Part shown: piece by piece, positions 32,430-43,883 of the stretch
Numbering within the stretch: the first letter of the stretch is position 1
Layout: each line of letters begins with the position of its first letter
Assembly: GCA_027919835.1 (NCBI GenBank)
Contig: JANVFP010000022.1
Location: 682,001-746,000, forward strand
DNA from: Lentinula raphanica
Lineage: Eukaryota > Basidiomycota > Agaricomycetes > Agaricales > Omphalotaceae
Length of the DNA: 64,000 nucleotides
Reading direction: 5' to 3'
Notes under the pieces: model-generated
The model's input: the letters and a program-made list of their open reading frames with translations, nothing else
Databases searched by the model: none
Told to the model about the DNA's origin: nothing
Translations under genes and position numbers: made by a program

Positions 32430-32911
32430 TGTTCAGGCCGATTGGATTCTGAAATCGTTGATGAGCAGGAGCTTTTCGTCAAGCCTAGTATCTACCTGAT
32501 GAAATCGAGACTTGAGCTGGAAATTTTGGGTCCCCAGTCCGTAGATTAAAGCAAAACGAAGAGATGGTTTCTTTAAAAGACAGACTTATCAGGCATCATA
32601 TGCGTCAATTATTCCATGCCCCGCTTGGCCGTGCAAAGGTGTTGAGGTGTGACTTTGTGGTAGTTGTTGATTGGCTTGTGTTTGTGCCGGTAGTGCGGCC
32701 GACTTCCGACTTCCGAGGGCCGACAGTGGCCGACAGTCCGCTCTCAACAGTAGTCCACTGCGTGGACAGTCAGAACACGTAGATTCAGAGTATCCAATGC
32801 AAGTTGATTTCATCTCGAAGGAGCACTCATGTTGCTCGCATAATTACAATACAGATCATACTTGAATCCACATCCTCAAACAGTAAAATTGCAATCGATT
32901 ATGCATATGGT
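32430..32911. other. Interval with decamer tract
   Basis: A 482-bp interval between the GT15 gene end and the GNAT start (both minus). It contains the tract at 32701-32770, which would be upstream of the GNAT gene. Nothing else seen. Confidence 0.5.
32701..32770. repeat. Decamer tract upstream of the GNAT gene
   Basis: CGACAGTGGC/CGACAGTCCG, preceded by a 7-bp duplicate (CTTCCGACTTCCG), then TAGTCCACTG and CGTGGACAGT, which are partly reverse complements. Confidence 0.55.
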
Positions 32912-34763
32912 TTATTCGACGTTGATCCTGGGCATCGCCAATGCCGCCTCGAAATCAGCCTGACATGAATACCTAGGTATAACAAATCATTGGCAGCCCG
33001 TTTTTTCAGAACGAACGCAGCAAATCGAACATCAAGAAACTCACCTCTTCCATTTCACAGCCATCGAATTGTCATAATCGCAATGACACCTCCCTCGTTC
33101 ATATGCAGGGGTAGAAGGATCTGGACACTGTTCCCAGCCGGTATGTTCGTACGCGATATCGTCAAAATGATGTATGCGGTCTCGGTCGAGAAGAAGAGAG
33201 ATGGCGATGCCGTGCATTGGTGCGTCACCCCAGCGCTATTAGAGTAAAAGGTGTAAAAGATGGATGACGGATATCAGAAGCAAGTGAAGATCAGCACAGT
33301 TTTACCAAGTTGTTTGCAATCGAACGGACCTCATAATAAAACCCTCCCGCAGCTTCGAGATGCTCGAAGTATTTATTATATCCTCCTGATTCGCGGAAAA
33401 AGTCGAGGTCGCCGATTTCGAAATTGGTCCAATCTATGTAGATGGACAATGAGTATGATGGCATAGACTACTTGGGTGTTTGAGCGTATAACCACTACGC
33501 ACATGTACATCTTGTCCAAGTATTCCCCCCGTCCTTCGAAGCGAAACGCATAGCATTATTAGGATGAAGATAATGTGAATTTTGATTGAAGAACTCTGCA
33601 GAGGGGCACAGTCAGACAGAAGCAATGCGAATCGGGTCGTAGAACATACCCATTGAAGTATCCCATAATGTAGGTGTAGTCTCTTTCTGTTCCGGAACGG
33701 AAATCGTGAAGCCTAGGGATCGTTAAAAAGCTTCGGGTAACTTTAGTAAAGGAACTGACCATAAGCCTTATTATTGTCTTCCATGTATAAGAACGGGTCA
33801 TATTCGATTTCGCAGCGATAGTTTATGTCGGGTCTGGGCGTCATGATTGTCGATGAGGGCAGGCACTGACATCCGAAAATACTCACTCTACACGCCAGTA
33901 ATACTTGAAGTTTTGCAGTAATGGTTGTCTATAGAAAAATCCAGAGTAGAAACGACACATGTTGCGATAACTTGAAGGGCAAACATTAGCATGCAATCAT
34001 AATCGTACATACAAAAGATACGCACGAGACACTGTCTTTGGTGAACCGTGGATCGGTCTTTTCACAAGAACTTGCATTGTCAGAAATTAGAACGTACCAG
34101 CATAGAAGACGCCTCTAATTTTAGACAACGCTTTCCTTGCCTTGGTTGCTCTCTCCTCATCTATAAAGTCTGGTTGTACCCACTGCTCGCGAGGGATCTG
34201 ACCATAGTATGTTTTCGCGGAAGTTACTGCAGATGTGCATCTAAATGTGAATGAGCATTGTGAAGGCAGCTCACGAGAACAACATAGCTCACCTGATGAA
34301 CTCTTCCGTGAACGGCTCGTCGTTCAGAAAGACCCACGGATAATGTCTATCTCTATTGAACCTTCCTTCAACCTGTTTCATACTATGCACCACCCCTGCT
34401 AGATCGCTATTTCGCGCCAGAGTGAGAAAGGTAGCATTGGCTTTGCGTGGATATGTAGGTCGAGGTGTACTGTGTTGGAACGAAGAAGGTTCGAATAGAT
34501 TCGAGCATGAGAGTGGTGGTTGAACTGCGGACGACGTTGGTGTGAGGGAAGATAGAATGCGACTGCTTAATCTGCGTTCGAATAATAGCTCTGAAAGCCC
34601 GAGAAAAGAGAAGAGCTGAGATGCAGCATCATCAGAGATGAGGCTATATTGTCGGCCGTGGAGAAAGACGTACGAGGAATACCGAGGCAATTAGCGATCT
34701 TTTGGAGAGGATGAGTTGCTTCCAATGAGATGGAGATGAGAATAGAGGTGAGTATGAGACCAT
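32912..34763 (-). CDS. Alpha-1,2-mannosyltransferase, GT15 (Kre2/Mnt1 family)
   Basis: A Golgi type II membrane enzyme that extends O- and N-linked mannans. Several exons. I choose the ATG at 34763 because splicing a 58-bp intron there gives a signal anchor ([20 protein letters not shown]). The catalytic domain begins [20 protein letters not shown] and contains the GT15 blocks [102 protein letters not shown] and WGDAPVHAIA. The C-terminus has a cysteine cluster, GRCHCDYD. All blocks are present with no break. Which family member it is (Kre2, Ktr, Mnt) cannot be set. It is divergent from the permease at 35050. Confidence 0.92.
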
Positions 34764-35049
34764 AGAGAATATTAGCGTTAGATGAGGTCAGTGAGCATTA
34801 CGATTGAGCAGAGAGTTTTTAGTCGACGTTAACACCAATAGTAGCCAATGGTGGTCGAAAGTTTGTTGATGGAGACGGTGGTTGTGAAGAAGTCAGCGTC
34901 TAATTTTCGAGCATGAGCGCTTGAAAACATCCAAACTTGTTATCGGACCAACCCGATGCCTTTTATGACTCCAGTTCCTTTTTCATCTTTTTCGATCCGG
35001 CCTGGTCATTCACTCTACCTGTCACGTCTGGGATAGTATACGGATAACC
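34764..35049. promoter_or_regulatory. Divergent promoter, mannosyltransferase and permease, with paired CCAAT boxes
   Basis: A 286-bp intergenic region. At 34831-34860 the units AACACCAATA and GTAGCCAATG stand 10 bp apart, giving two CCAAT motifs in the same orientation. CCAAT is the site of the Hap2/3/5 complex in fungi. Use by either gene is inference. Confidence 0.4.
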
Positions 35050-37051
35050 ATGTCTGTCGAAAAAAGTCGGAATGATGACCTCGAAAAACGGGAGAGCCTG
35101 GATATCAGTCAAGGAGAAGTCGGAGAAACACTTCCTCCCACGTATTTCTCCAACTCTCTAACGAAGCGTTTGCTTAGTTGGGGTGTAGAGAGTCGAGGTG
35201 CGCTTATCATATATGCTTCTGATATCTATCTCACAACTCGATCTGTTTGGATCAGGAATATCACCCGTTCCACCTTCTCAGCGAACCGACACATCCTACT
35301 ATAAACTTTTCTTCCTATGGTTCACGATAAACCTGAACATTCTCTCCTTCTCTGCTGGGACTCTTGGTCCTGTGGCTTATGGACTGGGAATCAGGGAATC
35401 GTGTTTGGTCATCTTCTTCTTCAATGGTTTATGTTGTGTGCCTCCGGCGTATTTTGCGACTTGGGGATCGAAACTAGGTATGAGGCAGATGGTGCAGGCA
35501 AGGTATAGTTTCGGGTATGTGCTCTGTTCATTGGTCATTGTCAAGCCACTGATGTGGATCTTCAACACAGATACTATGGAGTCATTCTCGTCTGCATCCT
35601 AAATCTCATCACTATGATTGGTTTTTGCATTCTGAATGCAATATTAGGCGGACAGACACTCGCCAGTGTCGCCAATGGGAATCTTACTTGGAAGTGCGTC
35701 AATCCCCTTGGGCGTGTTTCATCAATAACTTATGCCTTACACCAGTGCAGGCATAGTAATCGTTGTGGTCATCTCCCTAACCGTAAGTACAATATCTGCC
35801 CATGTTTGATCTGAAAACCTTCACACAATTTTTCGCGCAGATATCGTTCTGTGGTTACTCCATTCTCACTTGGTAAAATTTCCGCCTCGCCCTCTATCAA
35901 AACAAATCTCACTTATATCTATAGGTATGAACGCATTGTTTGGTTCCCCGTTCTCATCGTCTATCTCGTTTCGCTGGGCCTTGGAGGAAAATACCTGAAT
36001 GATATCCCTGCTTCCGAACCGGCCACCGTTTCCACGATCTTATCATATGCGTCAACCATAGGCGGAGGGTTTGTGCTAACGTATTCACCGTTGGCTTCCG
36101 ATTATACGATCTACTTCAAACCAAGTGGCTCTAGGTATGTTCCACATTACTAACGTTCTCCTGAGCTTTCATGACGATGGACATCATACAGCAGCAAGAT
36201 CTTCATCTACACCTACCTCGGCCTATTCACCTCACTCGTATCCGTCCAATGTCTGGGTGCAGCATTTGCTGCAGTCGCACTCTCCCCATCGCTCCCTTCG
36301 AATTCCGTCCCAGCTAGTTGGGCACAATCCTACTCCTCTCTATCTGTCGGCGGGCTCCTGCATACCATCCTATCGCCCGCAGGGCACTTTGGCGATTTCC
36401 TCACAGTGCTGTTAAGTCTCAGTGTAGCCGGTAATATCGCCGTGTCATTCTATTCGATTGGGCTCAACATGCAGTTGGCGTTACCTGCGTTGATTGTCGT
36501 GCCAAGATATGTATTCTCGATAATTACTACTGCTATGTGAGTGCGCCTTACAAAATTCCAATATTTCTTATATATATAACATTCACTACAGCGTTCTGCC
36601 GCTCGCAATCGTTGGATCTCACACATTCTACGACGCTCTTGAAGATTTCCTTGGACTTATCGGTTATTGGTGCTCAGCCTTCATTGCTGTCATTCTCGTT
36701 GAACACTTTGTCTTTCGCAAACATTCCTACTCGCAATGGACACTTTCGAATTTCATACGAACCCCTTTCCGAAACCCCTTGCCAGATGATCATAACGAGT
36801 CGACAATTTGGATGCTTTACTACCCACCATCGCACTGGAATAATCCTTCTCTTCTCCCTTCAGGAATTAGCGCTATATTGGCAGGAATAATTTCATTTGG
36901 ACTTGTGGTACCCTCGATGTCACAGATTTGGTTCACAGGCCCAATCGCCACAAAAACAGGTGACATTGGGTTCGAGGTGGCATTTGTGTTGGCAGGGTTG
37001 GTGTACATGGGCTTGAGGGGGGTAGAAGTTTACTTGAGGGGCAAGTTGTAG
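35050..37051 (+). CDS. Purine-cytosine permease (NCS1 family, Fcy2-like)
   Basis: A plasma-membrane proton symporter for purine or cytosine bases. About nine exons, about 500 residues, twelve hydrophobic segments. Visible family blocks: the N-terminal WGVESRG, spliced to GISPVPPSQRTDTSYYKLFF; NLNILSFSAGTLGPVAYGLG with the substrate-site helix; FNGLCCVPPAYFATWGSKLG followed by GMRQMVQARYSFG; YYGVILVCILNLITMIGF; GGGFVLTYSPLASDYTIYF; HFGDFLTVLLSLSVAGNIA; and LGLIGYWCSAFIAVILVEHF. The loop VFRKHSYSQW and the end VYMGLRGVEVYLRGKL are typical. An intron inside the codon for Asn of ENLTWN-AGIV is placed by frame (start GTGCGTCAAT). No break seen. Transport of bases versus allantoin or nucleosides is inferred from similarity to Fcy2. 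Confidence 0.93.
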
Positions 37052-39482
37052 CCTCATAGGTTGCATGTGAACAAATTAGACCTGACTGTTTCAGTTTCTC
37101 GAAAGCCAAATCCATTTGTGTTTATGCACTGTATCTACCATCGCTCTATATACTATGATCTCAAAGGAGAGCACTTGATTAGGATGTAAGGAGGAATTCA
37201 AGTAGCATAATATGTAGCAAGGATTGATATCACTGGTGTCTAGAAGCACTGAATCCGGTCTGCCGCACATTCACGCGAACGATTCTGTGCATTAGTTCCC
37301 TCATCAGCCCAGAGGACTTCCCAATCCCTGTTTTTGATAGCACAACCAGTGACCGAAGAACAGGTACCTGATAAATTGCTGTCATGGGAGAGAGCATAGC
37401 TAGTCTAGTGGCTGGTTGGTGTAGGATCACCGAGCACAACAAGATTTCAGGTTTGGTTCCACTCAATGCACGGTGTATGGCCAGGTCTACGATGAGAACT
37501 GAACCAAGTCATAACTCAGAATCTGAGACATACAGTGCATCAGTCTTCCATTGTTCAATGCACATCAGTTTGGACTCGAACATAGCCAGGCAGAGGCTTC
37601 TGATTTTCTCGCTCGGGCATGAACATTGGAGGCGTAGCTGGGTGAGTTCATTCGTTCACGGAGGCAATTTCGAGAATCAAGATCGAACGTTGAACTTGCT
37701 GATCGCGGTGAAGACGTAGGAAAATGTCTAGTAGATCGAGTCGATGATCCAGAATCCAGAAGTGCGTTCCACGCTGGTGTCGGTGACCGTCTGTTGCACA
37801 TACTAGATATCTGTCGGCTTCGTTCATTCAAGGGTTCCTGTTTTACGAGGATTTCAATACTCACCAAGGTCATGATGAACAGAAAGGCTGAGAAACGCGG
37901 TCCACCCACTCCGCCGCGCTGGTCGCTACTACTCTTCAGCGGCTGGAGTGATTACTATGATAGGCTAGCCTCTGGCTAGCAGTAAAGCAATTGATTGGGG
38001 CAGCTATCGTCACCGTCCATTGAAACCCGTCATTAACATCATTCGAACAAACGGAGACTCTTCATTCCGATGAAGACTGCTGGGAATCGCTATGGTTGCA
38101 TCGATGGCATCCAGAGATCCACAGTCGTATGTGGACTAAGACAGACAGGCAGCGCCGGGAGATTGGAGCTGGATGGAATGCGTAAGGCAGCTTGTAAAAG
38201 TTGAGGAATGCTTGAGATTGTAGTTTGCTCGATAGAGTCATGTTAACTTGTACTCGTGTCGGAGTTCTAAAATGGGATTCGGCACAGTCTTAGACAGACA
38301 TGCCGCACTTGTCCAGTCTCTGTCGGAGTCCGTCCCGGACGACTCCCGGTTACCGAATTCATGAGTGATGCCAGCACTTGTCGGATGGCAGACTGGTGGC
38401 AGACACACCTTACGCGCGTCGCGTACGCCTCCAAAAGGCTCAAGCTCTCCGACTCGAGCTTTCGGAAAACATGAGCTTAATACGAAGACATTGACCTGAA
38501 GACTCTGCGGCCAGGTTCGCTCATATCTACCCTCATACACGGAGCTGGAGTTCGAGCAGCCATTCTGGCCCATTCAAACGCGCGAGCGACGAAATCAGAA
38601 GATAGAGCTAGAACTTCGAGTTTGTCATCGATGTAGAGGTGTGCTGCAGTCTACGTTACATCTTTCCATGGCCAGGAAATCAAACTTCGCCCACGGTCAA
38701 CAGCGGTCAACATTCCCCCGGAATTCACATTCGGATATCTGTTTTCCGTTCATCTGTCCGCAGTGCGTTGAACGCTTTCCTGCTCATAACGTATTGATCA
38801 ACATACAGTCCTTTCTGCTTTGTATACAGGTACCTCAGAAGCTCAAGATATCTGGCATGTCCAAACTGGGGCAATCCGCGCAAACAGGACCCATATCTCT
38901 GGCAGTCTTGGGCTCACATATCCCGGATCTGTCACCATGAGTCAATGGGAGCTGTGTCGACGTTCAAATCGAAAATTTCTGACCTGTAGTTGTCAATCAA
39001 CACAGAACATAGAATCCACTTCCATTGAAAGATCAAGATGGCCGTCTCTGCCTTCATTGGCCTGAGGCAGCTTGCTGCTTAACACTCCCACCACCTCGAA
39101 TCGGCTTCTATTCCCTTCAATATCTCATTATCGAAGAATTGAGAACTTGCACAGCACTGCTTCATAACTATAGTACCGCGCTCTCAAGTCCCAATTGAGA
39201 TATATGGGTACTGGTATAAGTATATAAGTCATGCCCAGATACCTCGTAACTTTGATATCCAGTACCCCTGCTGTCGATAAGGCTCATGGCAAGGTTGTTC
39301 ATTGCCGTACTGTGAACATTGACTCTGGTTCATATCATAGCTGCTCTATCCTTTTTGTGCCGCTCAACTCGCCCTCACATTTCTGGTAAGCTGTATACTA
39401 TATCACTTATTCCCCTAACGCATCCTTGCTCAAGATTCTGACCTCAGGAATAGACGAATCATCTTGTGCAGTTGCATTCAAC
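37052..39482. other. Gene-poor interval of 2.4 kb
   Basis: The largest stretch without a called gene. Several frames of 60-114 codons on both strands have no recognisable domain, and their splice-extension is not convincing. A minus frame (37565-37909) begins with a weak hydrophobic leader. A decamer pair, CCACGGTCAA/CAGCGGTCAA, sits at 38691-38710. It could hide a fast-evolving gene, a relic or long UTRs; I cannot tell. Confidence 0.4.
38691..38710. repeat. Decamer pair
   Basis: CCACGGTCAA directly followed by CAGCGGTCAA, differing at a few leading bases. Confidence 0.45.
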
Positions 39483-41045
39483 ATGGCCTCAAATGCAACA
39501 AATATTTTTGAATCAGATGGAGCGGCCCAGGGATCTCATTCCGGAAAAGCTCTGTTTATTCTCTTCATCGTGTTTCAGCTCATAGGTCTTTCCGGCTCAA
39601 TACTCATGTTGGTCACCGCTTGCGTTTCCAAAAGGGTCCACCGCCACTGGTGCTGGTTGAGCTTTGTGTTCTCGTGGATTATCTCGTGTGTATCCTACAG
39701 GTATGTTGCTTAACATGAACAGAGTTTTACGCTTCAGAATGATGAACGGTATCGAAGTTTTCTTGCAGGAGCGTCGATTGACTGGCAGCCTGAATTCCCC
39801 CTGTGTCTGACACAAGCTGCTTTGATTTATACCGTCCCAACATTGTATGTTTTCCCCTCGAACAAGATGCAATCAGGGACTCAGAGTTTACCGCGATATC
39901 TAGAACTGCATCCACTAGCCTTGCACTCATCATTCAAGTGAGTACAAGTCCCTTGTGCTGTGCCTTTTGTCGGGTCCTCACTGGAAACTTACCGGGTCAA
40001 TTTGTACAGGTTCTGATCAGTATTCGCGCATGTTACACTATTCTCAACGCGGGGACCACGAGCAACAATAACGGATTGAAATTACACAGGCTATGGACGT
40101 TCCTGGTAATGATGAAGCTTACAATCTCGAGATTTCCTCCTTATTCACGACTTGTTGTTTCTCCTATGCAGATGATTTCCCTCCCTTACCTATTAGCCAC
40201 GGCGTTGTTCACAATCTCCCTCGTCATCGGCCTCAGGGATCGGGCGACAGTGGTTAGAAGACCGGGAAATTATTACTGCGACATGCTACATAAGCTTCCG
40301 TGGGTTTTGGTCCTCGCTCCCTTGAGTGCCCTCGCTCTAATATTATTGGTTCGCATGCAGACGCGATCTATCAGCCATCATCGTGACAGTCATCATGGGG
40401 ATCTGCTTATGCTTGGGCATCACTCTTTGTGTCATCCTGAGCAGGAATTGGTCTGCTTTATCACGCGATGCGCACGCACCATTAACGTCAGTTTTGAGAG
40501 TGCTCTGCTTTAGTGCGGTTTCGCTAGTGGCCGTCGCGTAAGTAATTGTGCATATCTTGAACAAAAAAGAGTGCAACTAACGAGGTCCTCAATCAAACCC
40601 ATCTGGATTTGTTTGATGTCCCTCTGACAGTCTAGCCCTCCTTTTCTATTTTAGCCCCCACGCATCTAATGGTCCCGGTTTGTCGATTTCCCTTTCACCC
40701 AGTGAGTAGATCTCCTCACTTCGACCTCCACATGAACAAAGAACCAATCGCGTCTCCTCTCTTACCACAGTCCCGGTCGCGGCGGTCTTGATTTTCGGTT
40801 CTCAAACTGACCTTGTTCGGGCATGGCATACTGGGATCCAAGCATGCTTTCACTCCTTACGCTCAGGCTTCAAGACGCTGTTCAACTCAACAGCGTCCTT
40901 CGAAGACGGCTCTGAACGACAACACCGGTCACAGCTGGGAAGACCGCGCTGTGGACCGCTTTGCATTGGCAGTCATCACCTGTGCAATCATTCTCATAGC
41001 AGTCAAGACACCATGATCAGTTCAGAAACCTTCGCATTGGCATAG
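39483..41045 (+). CDS. Seven-transmembrane orphan protein (mushroom GPCR-like family)
   Basis: The first exon encodes MASNATNIFESDG, with an N-linked site, then two helices (LFILFIVFQLIGLSGSILML and WLSFVFSWIISCVSY). Later exons give AGASIDWQPEFPLCLTQAAL, TASTSLALIIQ, LPYLLATALFTISLVIGL, PGNYYCDMLHKLP spliced (donor GTGGGT) to DLSAIIVTVIMGICLCLG, VLRVLCFSAVSLVAVA, and VPVAAVLIFGSQTDLVRAW as the last helix. The order and the conserved Cys in PLCLTQAA and YYC match a family of unassigned 7-TM proteins in Agaricomycetes. The cytosolic tail runs to TAG at 41043-41045. Some splice sites were placed only by frame and hydrophobicity, so the model is approximate. Ligand and G-protein coupling are unknown. 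Confidence 0.65.
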
Positions 41046-41555
41046 CCTTGCCACTGCGTCGGGGTTGGACAGCGGGCTATGTGAACTATGCTGTATTGAT
41101 TTAGGATTGTTGTTTTCGCTTGGCTACATTCGTCGCGTTTGGACGACAGCTCATTTCCTGGTTCTTCGTCAACCTTTGAAATTCCTGATGAATCTCGGAG
41201 GACTTCACGTTCCGAAACATCATACCCCGCCCCACTCCACTATTTTGTATACCAGTCTCTCGATTCCCTTTTTTCGTCTTTCATTTCGATTGCGTTAATG
41301 GACCTTCTTTCGTGTAAACTTGAAACCTCTCATCTCGCCAAGGCTTTCCGTAGAACTGTACTAGTAGTAGCCGATTGTACAAACCTTCCAATCACTGCCC
41401 TCTGTACCATCACCTTCATGTACCTACTTAGTTGATGTAAAAAATTAGGTTCCATTCGGATGCCACAGGTTTTTAATATAACGATTAACTTTTTTACTGG
41501 CGAGTAATTAGCCGATCGTGGGAATGTAACCAATCTTGAAAACCGTCAACTCTCA

Positions 41556-41585
41556 AAATGCCTGGGAAATGCCTGGGAAATGCCG
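41556..41585. repeat. 11-bp tandem pair
   Basis: AAATGCCTGGG occurs twice in a row and is followed by AAATGCCG, the start of a third unit. Confidence 0.55.
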
Positions 41586-41740
41586 TGCTTCCGGCAAATT
41601 GTGTGACCTCAAAAATTCAACAATGTGAGTATTCCGAGTAGCAGTAAGGACCGAGACTGAGCTGATAGGAGATACAATGATCACTAAAGGGAAAACAAAG
41701 TGGAAACAAGCAAGAGACCACAAGAGTTTGGATGGTGCCT

Positions 41741-41815
41741 TTATAGGCGCTGCAGGCGCTAGAGGGCGCTAAAAGGGCGCTAGATGGCGCTAAGGGGCGC
41801 CTATGTGGGCGCTGT
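41741..41815. repeat. GGCGCT array with helical spacing
   Basis: The motif GGCGCT or GGCGCC occurs seven times, starting near 41745, 41755, 41765, 41776, 41786, 41796 and 41808, mostly 10 or 11 bp apart. Spacers are AT- or AG-rich (TGCA, AGA, AAAA, AGAT). Confidence 0.75.
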
Positions 41816-42157
41816 TGATGGCATAAAAATGCCTAATTATGCCCCAGATCATCCGAACAGTCAAGGTTTTTCGGTGGTTACATATTTTTATTAGTAGTTA
41901 CTAAGAGCGGTAAATGTATACCATATAAGGAAAAATATAACGGTTTTTTAAAAACCTTTGGCATCCGAATAGGCCCTAATAGCCAGTGATATATGTGTAT
42001 CGAAAGGAGTTGCCCGCCTTCCCATCTTGACCCATCTATCAATCGCATGCGATGGCCCAGATTTATTTTGTACACGAGCAATTCGCCGCGTCGATATCAA
42101 ACATCGGTCTCAATTAATCTACGACTCGAATCAAACTTGAATACACGCTAACTCACG

Positions 42158-43667
42158 CTACTCGACGTCAACTTTCCTCACCAACTCATCAAGTTCACCA
42201 GCACTCATTCCCCATCTTTCTGCTAAACCATCCGAGTCTCCGGCGCCACCGTTACCCTGGGTGTCGGGACCGTCCTTGTCTTTCTTCTCGGAAATCCATC
42301 CCCGGATACGGTCTTTCTGGTTTTGTTCTAGTGGCCCATCGCATAGCATCAGGAATGTTCGTAGGAGCCTGAGTAGAAAAAATGGTGAGTTGACAACTCG
42401 TAACTCATGAAGTTTTGGAAAGAAAATGAAAGTAAGAAATGGATTCAGTACTTACATAACGCCTTTCTCCTCAAAATCAATATCCACCTCTTCCACATCC
42501 CCGTCTTCTCCGTAAGGCAACGGGTTTGTCAGACCCTCGATCAATGCCTCGACGATACCGTGGCTTTGGATCGCCTTCAGCGTCGGTGCAGAGGTCAATG
42601 CGCGATCGGGTTGAGATAGATGGGCAGCATGAGAGTTGGGGTGGATTGGACCTTGACGTTGTTGTGAATTTGGTGTGTGAACGTTGTTCGGAGAGGATGA
42701 GTTGGGAGAGGATGAGGACGATTCGTTTGGCGTAAGAAGACTGTTGAGGAGGAACACTGTTTTTCGTCTGACGGAGATATCTGAATCTTGTTATGGAAAG
42801 AGTGCATCAGATCAAAAGGTTCTAATGTATTTTATATGATAAACCCTCGCTCACCTTGTAAAGCCTGCCTCAACCTATCCCATCCATCCATATTATCCCC
42901 TGAATCATCGAAGCCTTCTCCTTCTTCTCCTGCACTCTTAGTCTCCAGCTGTGATAACGCAGGTGCGTTATGCTTCAACAACCCCGAAAGCGCGTAGATC
43001 GCTTTCGAACGTGTTTGTTTTGACGATGGTTTTGATTGATTAGATTTTGATTTGGGTGCGAGGAAAGAGGTGAGAGTAGGAAGAGGGTTTAGTTTGAGGT
43101 ACTAGCCATACAAAACCCTCGTTAGAATCGTGAAATGAGTCGAGCAGGTAAAAGAAAGCTACGTACTGCATCCTGAGCTGCGGGGTTATTCTGCAATGCA
43201 GTCCCGATGACCCAGATTGCGTGCGTTGTGACACTGTCCGGGCCTGAAGTTAATAGACCATGAAGAGGCTCCCACATCTTCAGTTTCTCCAAATCTACAC
43301 ATCTTCAGAATCGTATCGAGTCGATGATTGAAGGTATAACATACTATTGGCATTGTCGATCTGTTCTATGAGCTATAGAGCATGAAACAAAATTCAGTCA
43401 TCTCTCATTCGAACCGAAGGGAGGGACAGAAGGACATACCATCTCCAGATTATCCAACGCATCAACCCTATCGTCCTCGCTCCTACTTTCATCCATGGCG
43501 ATACTCAAAGCTTCCTTCATCAGCTCTGCATCGCTCTTTCCTAGCAGCATATCAATAATCTCTGGATTCAGGTCTTGTCGTTGGACAGGTGGACGTGAAT
43601 TTGAACCGTCCCCGTTCTGAGATTGAGGTGTAGAGTTCTCGATACCCCATCGGAGGAGAGATTGCAT
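42158..43667 (-). CDS. FES1: Hsp70 nucleotide exchange factor Fes1
   Basis: A cytosolic armadillo-type factor that releases ADP from Hsp70. About six exons give roughly 400 residues. The start MQSLLRWGIENSTPQSQNG is the typical Fes1 opening. Then RQDLNPEIIDMLLGKSDAEL, DRVDALDNLEML, LIEQIDNAN, WEPLHGLLTSGPDSVTTHAI, WVIGTALQNNPAAQDAYLKL and RSKAIYALSGLLKHNAPAL follow the armadillo repeats in order. A long Ser/Asn/Gln-rich insert (TPNESSSSSPNSSSPNNVHT) sits before the last repeats and is longer than in yeast Fes1 (290 residues). The C-terminus is WGMSAGELDELVRKVDVE. The start ATG lies inside a longer open frame (from 43697) but matches the family beginning. Confidence 0.93.
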
Positions 43668-43883
43668 CTTGTGAGTATTTTGCTGTGTGTCGTGCAAGTT
43701 ATTTTTTGAAGTTATCTGAAGGGTGATGGGGAAGAAAGGAGATTTTTGAGCTTTGTTTGTATTGAACGATGCGATAACCAGAGGGGTCGAGAAAGAGAAA
43801 GAAACGCGTCGATGTTTCGAGAATGATGAACGTTATCAGAGAAAATCTATATGGTGGCTATACGATAAGATTAAAATCAGTAC

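Larger units (their letters stand above)
41046..42157. other. Interval with decamer tract
   Basis: 1.1 kb between the 7-TM gene (plus) and FES1 (minus), convergent. Frames of 60-98 codons at 41065-41435 could be an alternative tail of the 7-TM gene but show no domain. The repeats at 41556-41585 and 41741-41815 are here. Confidence 0.45.

Noticed and set aside
37384..37719. 111-codon frame
   Set aside because: It overlaps a 114-codon frame on the other strand and neither has a domain; I do not call either.
39803..40513. 236-codon frame as an independent gene
   Set aside because: It contains several exons and retained introns of the 7-TM gene; the last third is in the wrong frame for the helix that follows.
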